A stretch of DNA of 16,284 bases, from positions 1 to 16,284 of the forward strand of contig CALVYX010000063.1 of NCBI GenBank assembly GCA_944372315.1. The letters run 5' to 3'. This document shows positions 5,851 to 12,364 of this stretch, in pieces. Source of the stretch: an uncultured Bacilli bacterium (GTDB taxonomy: Bacteria > Bacillota_I > Bacilli_A > RF39 > UBA660). The stretch's first letter is position 1, and the number at the start of each line of letters is the position of its first letter. The notes beneath the pieces are model-generated. The model worked only from the letters and a program-made list of their open reading frames with translations, did no database searches and had not been told where the DNA came from. The translations under genes and the position numbers were made by a program.

Positions 5851-6213
5851 ATGACTTTAATAGGTCAAAGGATCAAGGAATTAAGAAAGAACAATGGATG
5901 GACGCAACAACAGCTGGGAGATATGTTAAATGTGACTAAAGTCAGTATCTGTTGCTATGAAAAGGGTAACAGAATTCCATCACTAGATACGCTACGAGAT
6001 CTGTCTAATATATTTAAAGTTAGCTTAGATTATTTTGTTGGCAATGATTACTTTGTTGTGTCTGAAGGCTCAAGTGATTATGGTTTAAAAATGGCGAAAG
6101 AAGAAATAAAAATAATAGAAGAACTAAGAAAAAGTTCTAATTTATATTTATATGAAAAACTATTAGATGATCCTAAGAGAACTATAGAATTAATCAATAA
6201 AAAACTACGATAA
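5851..6213 (+). CDS. XRE-family transcriptional regulator
   Basis: A DNA-binding protein, probably a repressor. I choose the ATG at 5851 (120 aa), which follows GGGAGTG by 7 bases. The in-frame ATG at 5827 overlaps the TATAAT -10 box and would lie upstream of the transcript. The N-terminal 60 residues are a classic HTH_3/Cro-CI domain: IGQRIKELRKNNGWTQQQLG, then VTKVSICCYEKGNRIPSLDT and LDYFVG. The remaining 55 residues are a charged helical tail without a recognisable ligand or protease domain. It is not clearly linked to its neighbours in function, since it has its own promoter and terminator. Confidence 0.88.
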   Translation: MTLIGQRIKELRKNNGWTQQQLGDMLNVTKVSICCYEKGNRIPSLDTLRDLSNIFKVSLDYFVGNDYFVVSEGSSDYGLKMAKEEIKIIEELRKSSNLYLYEKLLDDPKRTIELINKKLR

Positions 6214-6237
6214 AAGATACTATATGTATCTTTTTTT
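6213..6237 (+). terminator. Terminator of the XRE gene
   Basis: AAAGATAC (6213-6220) / GTATCTTT (6226-6233), loop TATAT, then T's to 6237. It overlaps the promoter region of the next gene. Confidence 0.8.
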
Positions 6238-6239
6238 GA

Positions 6240-6245
6240 TATAAT
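6240..6245 (+). promoter_or_regulatory. -10 box of the acetyltransferase operon
   Basis: TATAAT directly after the XRE terminator, 15 bases before the ATG at 6261, giving a very short leader. The -35 is not recognisable and would lie within the terminator stem. Confidence 0.45.
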
Positions 6246-6260
6246 TAAAGTGGTGATGAT

Positions 6261-6923
6261 ATGAATTATAAAGAAATTAATGAAAAATTAATTAGCGAAG
6301 GGGTAAAACTTGTTGATATTAATAATACTTATATAGATGAATCAGTCGTAATAGGAAGGGGTACTATTATTTATCCTAATGTATCAATAAGAGGAAACAG
6401 TGTTATTGGTGATAATACTGTAATAGATATGAATACCGTAATTATTAACAGTAAAATTGGTAATAATAATAGAATAATATCTTCCTATATAGAAGATTCA
6501 ACAATCGGTGATAATAGTACTATAGGTCCTTTTTCCCATCTTAGACAAAATACAGTGTTAAATAATAATATAAATATTGGTAATTATGTAGAGTTAAAGA
6601 ATAGTGAAATAAAATCTAATACTAAAGTTAAACATTTATCTTATTTAGGAGATTCTATAGTTGGTGAAAGAGTAAATATTGGATGTGGTACTATTACTGC
6701 TAATATGAATGGTAAAAATAAATTAAAAAATAAAACAATTATTTGTGATGATACATATGTTGGAGCTAATAGTGTTTTGGTAGCGCCTATTATATTAAAT
6801 AGAAACTCTTTTGTGGCAGCAGGATCCGTAATTACTAAAGATGTTGAAGAGGATTCATTAGCTATCGCTAGAAGTAGACAGATAAATAAAGTTAATTATA
6901 ATAAAAAGGAAGGCAATGTATGA
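6261..6923 (+). CDS. Stand-alone GlmU-type acetyltransferase (left-handed beta helix)
   Basis: Hexapeptide-repeat protein matching only the C-terminal, glucosamine-1-phosphate N-acetyltransferase half of bifunctional GlmU. Residues 1-20 match the linker helix; from 23 on the I/V-G-x-x-x hexapeptide repeats form the beta helix. GlmU active-site residues are visible by alignment with E. coli: R95 (GPFSHLR), K113 (GNYVELK), H125 and Y128 (KHLSYLGD), N139 (VNIGCGTIT) and N148. Tyr-387 of E. coli (NYDG) is Met here (NMNG). The product is 220 aa against about 456 for full GlmU; the pyrophosphorylase domain is not upstream, where an XRE gene lies. It overlaps pdp by 4 bases (ATGA). UDP-GlcNAc synthesis for peptidoglycan is the likely role, but another sugar acceptor is possible. 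Confidence 0.82.
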   Translation: MNYKEINEKLISEGVKLVDINNTYIDESVVIGRGTIIYPNVSIRGNSVIGDNTVIDMNTVIINSKIGNNNRIISSYIEDSTIGDNSTIGPFSHLRQNTVLNNNINIGNYVELKNSEIKSNTKVKHLSYLGDSIVGERVNIGCGTITANMNGKNKLKNKTIICDDTYVGANSVLVAPIILNRNSFVAAGSVITKDVEEDSLAIARSRQINKVNYNKKEGNV

Positions 6924-8146
6924 ATATAGTTGATATAATTAATAAAAAGAGATTAGGGAATAGTTTATCTTATGAAGAGTTAGAATATGCTTTTATTGGT
7001 TATTTAAATGAAACAATAGAAAGTTATCAAATATCTGCTTTATTAATGGCTATTTGTATTAACGGAATGACTGATGAAGAAACAATCAATTTAACAAAAA
7101 TTTTTATTGATAGTGGTGATATTTTAGATTTAAGTAGTATTCCTGGGATAAAGGTTGATAAACATTCCACTGGTGGTGTAGGGGATAAAACCACTTTAGT
7201 TATTGCTCCTGTTGTAGCTAGTTGTGGTGTTTATATGGCTAAAATGTCTGGTAGAGGTTTAGGATATACAGGTGGAACTATTGATAAATTAGAAAGTATT
7301 AAAGGATTTAAAACGGCATTAAGTGAAGATGAGTTTTTAAAAGAGTTAAAAGATATTGGTTTAGTAATCTCTAGTCAAACTACTAGTTTAGCTCCTCTTG
7401 ATAAAAAAATTTATGCTTTAAGAGATGTAACAGGTACAGTTGAATCTTATCCGCTTATTGCATCATCTATAATGAGTAAAAAAATAGCTAGTGGTGCTGA
7501 TAAAATATTAATTGATTTAAAGCTTGGAAAAGGAGCTTTAATTCATACAGAAGATGAGGCTAATAAATTAAGAGAAATTTTAATTAAAATAGGCGATAGT
7601 TTTAAAAGAGAAACAAGGGTTATTATTACATCTATGGATAATCCTCTTGGTAATAATATTGGTAATAGTTTGGAAGTAATGGAAGCTATGGATGTATTAA
7701 AAGGAAACATAGACACACCTTTTGCTAATCTTTGTATTGAATTAGCTAGTAATTTAGTAAGCATGGGAAAAAATATTCCTATAAAGGAAGCGGAACAAGA
7801 AGTAATAAAGGTCCTAAAAAATAATCAAGCTTATAATAAATTTTTAGAATTCGTGAAGTATCAACATGGGGATATTAATTCTCTTGAAATAAGCCCGGAA
7901 AAACTAGAAATAAGAAGTACTAAAAATGGTATTTTAAAAGGAATAGATGCTAAATTAGTAGGAGAGGTTTCAATGAAATTAGGGGCTGGTAGATTAACTA
8001 AAGATGATCCAATCGATCACAAAGTAGGAATAGTACTAAATAAACAAATAAATGACAAGATACTAGAAAATGATCTTCTTTGCACATTATATGTTAATAA
8101 AGTAAAAGATGAATTTAATATACGAGATGCATTTATCATAGAATAA
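6920..8146 (+). CDS. pdp: Pyrimidine-nucleoside (thymidine) phosphorylase
   Basis: Catalyses phosphorolysis of thymidine, deoxyuridine and often uridine to base plus (deoxy)ribose-1-phosphate, in nucleoside salvage. The N-terminal helical domain (ELEYAFIGYLN, ALLMAICINGM) is followed by the phosphate-binding KHSTGGVGDKT (81-91). The family signature SGRGLGYTGGTIDKLES lies at 110-126. SIMSKKIASGAD and DLKLGKGA are further conserved parts. The 408 aa is a little shorter than the usual ~433, mainly at the C-terminus, though the GRLTKDDPIDHKVGI motif is present. The start ATG overlaps the previous stop (ATGA), with GGAAGG upstream. I cannot tell deoA from pdp specificity. Confidence 0.93.
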   Translation: MNIVDIINKKRLGNSLSYEELEYAFIGYLNETIESYQISALLMAICINGMTDEETINLTKIFIDSGDILDLSSIPGIKVDKHSTGGVGDKTTLVIAPVVASCGVYMAKMSGRGLGYTGGTIDKLESIKGFKTALSEDEFLKELKDIGLVISSQTTSLAPLDKKIYALRDVTGTVESYPLIASSIMSKKIASGADKILIDLKLGKGALIHTEDEANKLREILIKIGDSFKRETRVIITSMDNPLGNNIGNSLEVMEAMDVLKGNIDTPFANLCIELASNLVSMGKNIPIKEAEQEVIKVLKNNQAYNKFLEFVKYQHGDINSLEISPEKLEIRSTKNGILKGIDAKLVGEVSMKLGAGRLTKDDPIDHKVGIVLNKQINDKILENDLLCTLYVNKVKDEFNIRDAFIIE

Positions 8147-8168
8147 AAAGACTTTTCATAAGTCTTTT
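8146..8168. terminator. Bidirectional terminator between pdp and the VanY-type gene
   Basis: A perfect 9-bp stem AAAAGACTT (8146-8154) / AAGTCTTTT (8160-8168) with loop TTCAT. It touches the stop codon of each convergent gene, and runs of T occur on both strands. Confidence 0.8.
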
Positions 8169-9018
8169 ATTTATGTATAAATTTAAAATAATATTCTTCA
8201 TAAGTAAGATCGTTTTGATATATATAAGTAGCAACTTCTACCCCAACATATCTAAAATGCCATGGTTCATACATATATCCTGTAATAAATTCTTTCCCTT
8301 TAGGATATCTTAAAATAAACCCATATTTATGTGCGTTTTCTAACATCCAATTAAATTCTTTCGTACTTTCAAAATTATTAAAATCAGTTTCTCTATTATC
8401 TACATCTACCGCAAGACCTGTTTGATGTTCAGAAAAACCAGCTCTAGCAGAATATTTATCAGCTTCTTCTACACCATCTTGACTTACATAATTGTTATAT
8501 AGATTTGTTTGATAAGAGTATGATCGATAAGTAGAAACGGCTCTGATATGATATCCTTCTTCATAAGCTTTTTTAGCTAAAAATTCAAAAGATATTCTAG
8601 CAACATTAACTAACTTTTTGCCTGGTACCGAATATTTACTATCTATTTCTTCTAAGTTTTCTGGTATATAATTTTGATCTAAATAATAAAACTTATTAAC
8701 TAATATATAGTTAGTATTTAAATTGATAGCTTTTTTAATATTGGTATAAAAATCTTTATCTATACCCATATTTACTCTTAATACAATATCATTATTAGAT
8801 AATTTAGGATTTTTCTTTTTGTACGCAATATAACGATCTATATAATCGATATTAAAATAATTGATTTTTTTATCTATATTACCTAATAAATCTAATTTTT
8901 CATTTATACTCATTTCTTGTCCTTCCTTATTTTTACCTTTGGAAAAGGCTTTATTACAAATTAGTAAACTTCCAACAACTACAACTACTACTAATAAAAT
9001 AGTAATTTTTTTTGTCAT
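8167..9018 (-). CDS. VanY/DdcB-type zinc D,D-carboxypeptidase
   Basis: Peptidase M15 family, trimming the terminal D-Ala from peptidoglycan stem peptides outside the membrane. The N-terminus has a membrane segment (ITILLVVVVVVGSLLI, residues 5-20) without a lipobox cysteine, so it is a signal anchor or cleaved signal. Residues 40-130 are a charged stalk. The catalytic domain runs from about 135 to 270. It shows STYRSYSYQ (R165), the zinc motif SEHQTGLAVDVD (H198, D205) and EPWHFRYVG (catalytic E251, zinc H254). At 283 aa it is typical. On the minus strand it has a GGAGGT ribosome site and a near-perfect promoter. It is divergent from dacF. Confidence 0.93.
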   Translation of the reverse strand: MTKKITILLVVVVVVGSLLICNKAFSKGKNKEGQEMSINEKLDLLGNIDKKINYFNIDYIDRYIAYKKKNPKLSNNDIVLRVNMGIDKDFYTNIKKAINLNTNYILVNKFYYLDQNYIPENLEEIDSKYSVPGKKLVNVARISFEFLAKKAYEEGYHIRAVSTYRSYSYQTNLYNNYVSQDGVEEADKYSARAGFSEHQTGLAVDVDNRETDFNNFESTKEFNWMLENAHKYGFILRYPKGKEFITGYMYEPWHFRYVGVEVATYIYQNDLTYEEYYFKFIHK

Positions 9019-9035
9019 TAGTTACCTCCATCTCA

Positions 9036-9063
9036 ATTATATGATCCCTAAATTATATGTCAA
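9036..9063 (-). promoter_or_regulatory. Promoter of the VanY-type gene (sigma-A)
   Basis: On the minus strand: perfect -35 TTGACA (9058-9063), a 16-bp spacer, perfect -10 TATAAT (9036-9041). It is about 18 bases from the ATG. Confidence 0.8.
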
Positions 9064-9117
9064 TTGATCTACTTTAATCTTACAAAATAAGACAAAATCA
9101 TAAAAAATAAGATAAAT

Positions 9118-9146
9118 GAAATATAAACAGTAGTATTGACATAATA
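9118..9146 (+). promoter_or_regulatory. Possible forespore-sigma promoter of dacF
   Basis: CATAATA (9140-9146) resembles the sigma-G/F -10, with a loose -35-like AAATA about 16 bases upstream. Bacillus dacF is a sigma-F gene, which is why I looked. A TTGACA at 9136-9141 has no matching -10. Weak evidence. Confidence 0.25.
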
Positions 9147-9167
9147 ATTTAATAGAGGTGAATTAAT

Positions 9168-10316
9168 TTGAAAAAATTATTGATAATTATTATGTTAATT
9201 GTCTTTCTTTTTCCGATAAATATTTACGCAGAAGAAGATTTGTTAAAAAATGCTAAAAGTGGTTTATTAATGGAAGCTACGACAGGAGAGATTTTGTATG
9301 ATAAAAATATGGATGAAAAAGTTGCAGTAGCATCAATGACTAAAATGGTAGCGCAAATTATAATCTTAGAAAATATTGAAAATGGAACTTTAAGTTGGGA
9401 TGAAAAAATTAAAGTAAGTAATAATGCAGCAGGTATGGGAGGATCTCAAATATGGTTACAACCAGGAGAAGAAATGACAGTAAGAGATTTAATGAAGGGA
9501 ATCACCATGGCTAGTGCTAATGATGCCACGGTAGCATTAGCAGAGAGAATTGGTGGAACTGAACAAAATTTTGTTAATATGATGAATGAAAAAGTGAAAG
9601 AATTAGGACTTAAAAATACTCATTTTGTAAATCCTACGGGGCTAGATGAAGAAAATCATTATTCTTCTGCGTATGATATGGGAATGATTGCTAAAGAATT
9701 ATTAACTCATGAAGAAATATTAGAATTTTCATCAGTATATGAAGATTATATAAGACAAGATACACCTAATAAATTCTGGGTGGTTAATACCAATAAATTA
9801 ATTAGATTTTATGAAGGTGCTGATGGATTAAAAACGGGATTTACTGATAATGCAGGTTATTGTATGGCAGTAACAGCTAAGAGAGATGATATGCGTCTTA
9901 TTGCTGTTGTTTTAGGAGAAGAAACAGGAAAAGTAAGAAATGAAGAAACATCTGAATTATTAGATTATGGATTTAATATGTATAAAGTGGATTTAGTAAA
10001 AAGTAAAGATGAAATTATAACTGATATTAAAATTGATAAGGGGGATAAAGAGAAAATAAGTTTATCAGCTAAAGAAGATTTATTAGTGTTAAAGAAAAAA
10101 TCAGAGCTTAGCAAAAAATATGATTTGGAGACTAAACTTAATGATATAAAATTACCTATTAAAGAAGGAGATGTTTTAGGTAAAGTTTTGGTAAAAGAGG
10201 GGAATAAGGTAATTAAAGAAGCAGAGTTAGTTGCTACTGAAAGCGTTAATAAATTAGGTTATATTAAGACTTTACTAGAAACGATCAAAGATATTTTAAC
10301 AGGAAGTATGATATAA
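9168..10316 (+). CDS. dacF: D-alanyl-D-alanine carboxypeptidase DacF (PBP5-like)
   Basis: Serine penicillin-binding protein that removes the terminal D-Ala of peptidoglycan, here probably in the spore cortex or forespore wall. The start is the TTG at 9168 after AGAGGTGA. The signal peptide ends near IYA-EE (residue 21). The three active-site motifs are present: SxxK at S56-K59 (ASMTKM), SxN at S116-N118 (MASANDA) and KTG at K222-G224 (GLKTGFTDNAG). A C-terminal beta domain (about 260-350) and an amphipathic tail helix that would rest on the membrane (YIKTLLETIKDILTG) follow. The 382 aa is normal. Its place upstream of the spoIIAA/sigF genes, as in Bacillus, identifies it as DacF rather than DacA or DacB. 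Confidence 0.92.
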   Translation: MKKLLIIIMLIVFLFPINIYAEEDLLKNAKSGLLMEATTGEILYDKNMDEKVAVASMTKMVAQIIILENIENGTLSWDEKIKVSNNAAGMGGSQIWLQPGEEMTVRDLMKGITMASANDATVALAERIGGTEQNFVNMMNEKVKELGLKNTHFVNPTGLDEENHYSSAYDMGMIAKELLTHEEILEFSSVYEDYIRQDTPNKFWVVNTNKLIRFYEGADGLKTGFTDNAGYCMAVTAKRDDMRLIAVVLGEETGKVRNEETSELLDYGFNMYKVDLVKSKDEIITDIKIDKGDKEKISLSAKEDLLVLKKKSELSKKYDLETKLNDIKLPIKEGDVLGKVLVKEGNKVIKEAELVATESVNKLGYIKTLLETIKDILTGSMI

Positions 10317-10323
10317 ATTTAGG

Positions 10324-10368
10324 AAATCACTTCGATATGTTCTATATATTATTGAGGTGATTTTTTTT
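10324..10368 (+). terminator. Terminator hairpin whose 3' arm holds the next ribosome site
   Basis: AAATCACTTC (10324-10333) pairs with GAGGTGATTT (10354-10363), 10 bp with one T-G pair and a 20-base loop, followed by T's up to 10368. The GAGGTGAT arm is also the only ribosome site for the TTG start at 10367, so the hairpin both ends most dacF transcripts and hides that site. Confidence 0.65.
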
Positions 10369-11245
10369 GAAGAAATATTTATTACTTTTTTTATTTTTGT
10401 TTTTTAGTCCATTAATAGTTCGTGCTGAAACTTATTATTTTGATTATACAGAATATTTTTATTCAGATGAAGAAATAGAAGAATCTAATGAGGTAGAAGT
10501 CAATAAAATATTTGATGGAAATAAGTGGATTTATAAATACCGTTTTAGAAATTATCTGATATTGCCAGATAATTTAGTTATTAACTCTAGAGATTTTAAT
10601 TTTACTGATATTATGGAGACCAATATTTCTTTAGATCAATTTATAATAAATAAAATATATAATCTAAATGCGATGAATAATTGTGAAGCTTTAGTAGAAA
10701 TTCATTATCGTGATAATTTTATTAGAAAAAGTCTTTATATTGATATAGATTATTATATTAATGTTCCGGAGTTTATTATAATAGATAGTTATGATTTTGA
10801 TATTTGGAATTATATAGATACTGATATTCCAATGAAAGACCACATAAGAATAGAAGGAGAATATGATTTAAATACTAATGGTGAATATTATTTAACTATT
10901 AGTTATGATGATGTTTTTAAAGAAATTAAATTAATTGTTGATAATGAAAATAATGAAAATGACTTTATGGATAAGGAAGAAATATTAACTGAAGAAGAAA
11001 AAAATTATAATGTAAATAAAAAAATAATTTATGACCAAAATAAAAAAATATATAATACTTATAATAATTCTTATCCGGTAACAAAAAACGAAGAAAATTC
11101 ATCCTGTGATTTAAAATGTCCTTTAAATACTAGGGTGATATACAGTAGTTGTGTGCAAGATAATCCAATATTAAGTTATATTTCATATGGATTTTATTCT
11201 ATTATAATTGTTCTTTTGTCGATAATTGTCGTAAGAAAAAAATGA
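10367..11245 (+). CDS. Exported, membrane-anchored protein of unknown function in the sporulation cluster
   Basis: The start is the TTG at 10367, after GAGGTGAT. It has a signal peptide (residues 1-20, cut after VRA), an outside domain of about 245 residues and a C-terminal membrane segment (about 270-289, YISYGFYSIIIVLLSIIVV) ending RKK. That is an outward-facing type-I layout. Residues about 134-192 have the rhythm of a bacterial Ig-like beta sandwich (EGEYDLNTNGEYYLTISYDD then IKLIV). A charged, Asn-rich stretch (193-245) leads to three cysteines close to the membrane (C247, C251, C262); a fourth is C106. I do not recognise the family. It lies between dacF and the spoIIAA-like gene, where Bacillus has no gene. 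Confidence 0.78.
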   Translation: MKKYLLLFLFLFFSPLIVRAETYYFDYTEYFYSDEEIEESNEVEVNKIFDGNKWIYKYRFRNYLILPDNLVINSRDFNFTDIMETNISLDQFIINKIYNLNAMNNCEALVEIHYRDNFIRKSLYIDIDYYINVPEFIIIDSYDFDIWNYIDTDIPMKDHIRIEGEYDLNTNGEYYLTISYDDVFKEIKLIVDNENNENDFMDKEEILTEEEKNYNVNKKIIYDQNKKIYNTYNNSYPVTKNEENSSCDLKCPLNTRVIYSSCVQDNPILSYISYGFYSIIIVLLSIIVVRKK

Positions 11246-11269
11246 CAGATTTTGTCGAATATGTATAAT
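11217..11269 (+). promoter_or_regulatory. Spo0A-box promoter of the spoIIAA-sigF-spoVA genes
   Basis: -35 ATGACA (11242-11247), a 16-bp spacer and -10 TATAAT (11264-11269). An exact Spo0A box TGTCGAA (11253-11259, inside TTTTGTCGAATA) lies in the spacer. Two 6-of-7 boxes, TGTCGAT (11217-11223) and TGTCGTA (11227-11233), lie just upstream in the same orientation. The -35 overlaps the stop codon of the preceding gene. In Bacillus the spoIIA operon is switched on by Spo0A-phosphate, though with sigma-H rather than sigma-A. Confidence 0.65.
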
Positions 11270-11311
11270 TTTTTTTAAAAATAATCTATTATTTAATAGC
11301 GAGGCGATAAT

Positions 11312-11650
11312 ATGCTTAAAATAGAAATAGAATATAAAAAAGGAATTTTATTTGTAAGATTAATAGGAGAAGTCAATAAATCGACAATAAAAAACATGGA
11401 TATAGTAGATAATATGATTAAGCGAGCTGGAATAAAATATTTATTAATTAATTTAGAAAAAGTAACAATAATAAGACATGAAGAAATAGCATTATTAATT
11501 TCAAAATATAAAGATTTAATAGGAGATGATGGGAAATTATTAATCTGTGGATATTATGACTCATTAAAATTAAAAGTAGATATGAAAGATATTGATAAAA
11601 TCTATTGGTCAGGACAAGAAGTAAGTGCGTTTAATATTATTAATATTTAA
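11312..11650 (+). CDS. SpoIIAA-like STAS-domain protein lacking the phosphoserine motif
   Basis: Single STAS domain of 112 aa (Bacillus SpoIIAA is 117). It has the right fold pattern: GILFVRLIGEVNKST, then YLLINLEKV, and KLLICGYYDSLK. SpoIIAA is the anti-anti-sigma factor that frees sigma-F from SpoIIAB and is inactivated by SpoIIAB phosphorylating the Ser of the DSSG motif. By alignment with LNLEDLSFMDSSGLG, that motif is replaced here by Arg-His-Glu-Glu (55-58), so the phosphorylated Ser corresponds to His56. No spoIIAB lies between it and sigF, only 12 bases. The position just upstream of sigF and the ~30 to 35% visible similarity support descent from spoIIAA. Whether it still acts as anti-anti-sigma is open. 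Confidence 0.75.
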   Translation: MLKIEIEYKKGILFVRLIGEVNKSTIKNMDIVDNMIKRAGIKYLLINLEKVTIIRHEEIALLISKYKDLIGDDGKLLICGYYDSLKLKVDMKDIDKIYWSGQEVSAFNIINI

Positions 11651-11662
11651 GGAGCTAAAATA

Positions 11663-12310
11663 ATGGAAGAACATGAATATGCAAAAATGATTTATAGTAT
11701 TGCTCGTAAGTATAGTTTTGGAAATGATTTTGAAGATTTATGTCAAGTAGGGCAAATCGGACTTTTAAAAGCTTTAGAAAATTATGATCCGGAGTATGGA
11801 AGTAAATTTTCATCTTATGCTTATACTTATATTCAAGGAGAAATATTAAAATATGTAAGAGAAAATAAAGTTATAAAAATAAGTAAAGATTTAATTGCTT
11901 TAAATAAATCGATAACAAATGCCAAAGAAGTGTTAACTCAAAAAATGATGCGTGTACCAACGAATGAAGAATTAGCATTATTTTTAGAGATACCAGAGGA
12001 AAAAATTATAGAAGCATCTATGGCATCTGAATATGTTAAGAGTCTAGATTACGAATTAAATGATGAAGGAAAAGAATTAACTTTATATGACTCTATTAGT
12101 TATGAAGAAAAAGGATATAATGATAATATTTTAGATTTAAAAGAAGAATTAGCATTGTTACCGGAGGAAGAAAGAAAATTAATAGTAGCTAGATATTATG
12201 AGGATAAAAGTCAACAAGAAACATCAGAAATGTTAGGAATTAGTCAAGTTCAAGTATCTAGAAATGAATCAAAAATATTAACTAAGCTAAAGACTAAATT
12301 AGCTAGTTAA
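11663..12310 (+). CDS. sigF: Sporulation sigma factor SigF
   Basis: Forespore-specific RNA polymerase sigma factor. The ATG at 11663 follows AAGGAGC. Region 2 covers about 20-70 (FEDLCQVGQIGLLKALENYDPEYGSKFSSYAYTYI style motif). Region 3 runs to about 125, with RVPTNEEL and LEIPEE. Region 4 covers about 160-212, with the helix-turn-helix SQQETSEMLGISQVQVSR, identical to Bacillus SigF over GISQVQVSR. The 215 aa is shorter than Bacillus SigF (255): about 35 residues of the N-terminal region 1.2 are missing, and no upstream in-frame start could supply them. Gene order (STAS gene before, spoVAC after) fixes it as sigF rather than sigG or sigE. Confidence 0.9.
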   Translation: MEEHEYAKMIYSIARKYSFGNDFEDLCQVGQIGLLKALENYDPEYGSKFSSYAYTYIQGEILKYVRENKVIKISKDLIALNKSITNAKEVLTQKMMRVPTNEELALFLEIPEEKIIEASMASEYVKSLDYELNDEGKELTLYDSISYEEKGYNDNILDLKEELALLPEEERKLIVARYYEDKSQQETSEMLGISQVQVSRNESKILTKLKTKLAS

Positions 12311-12319
12311 TATTTTTTT

Positions 12320-12357
12320 GTATAAAAATTTAAATATTAGGAAACCTATTGTTAGGT
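12320..12357 (+). promoter_or_regulatory. Candidate sigma-F-like promoter and switchable hairpin before spoVAC
   Basis: GTATA (12320-12324), 15 bases, then GGAAACCTATT (12340 on) loosely fits the sigma-F pattern (GYWTA-N15-GG). Over it lies TTAGG (12337-12341), CCTA (12345-12348) and TTAGG (12353-12357). The middle CCTA can pair with either TTAGG, and the second one is the AGGTGAT ribosome site of spoVAC. Confidence 0.3.
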
Positions 12358-12364
12358 GATATAA

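Noticed and set aside
9084..9117. Near-repeats AAAATAAGA(C/T)AAA and a reverse TTTTGTC before dacF as possible Spo0A boxes
   Set aside because: The match to TGTCGAA is only 5 of 7 and the region is simple A-rich sequence.
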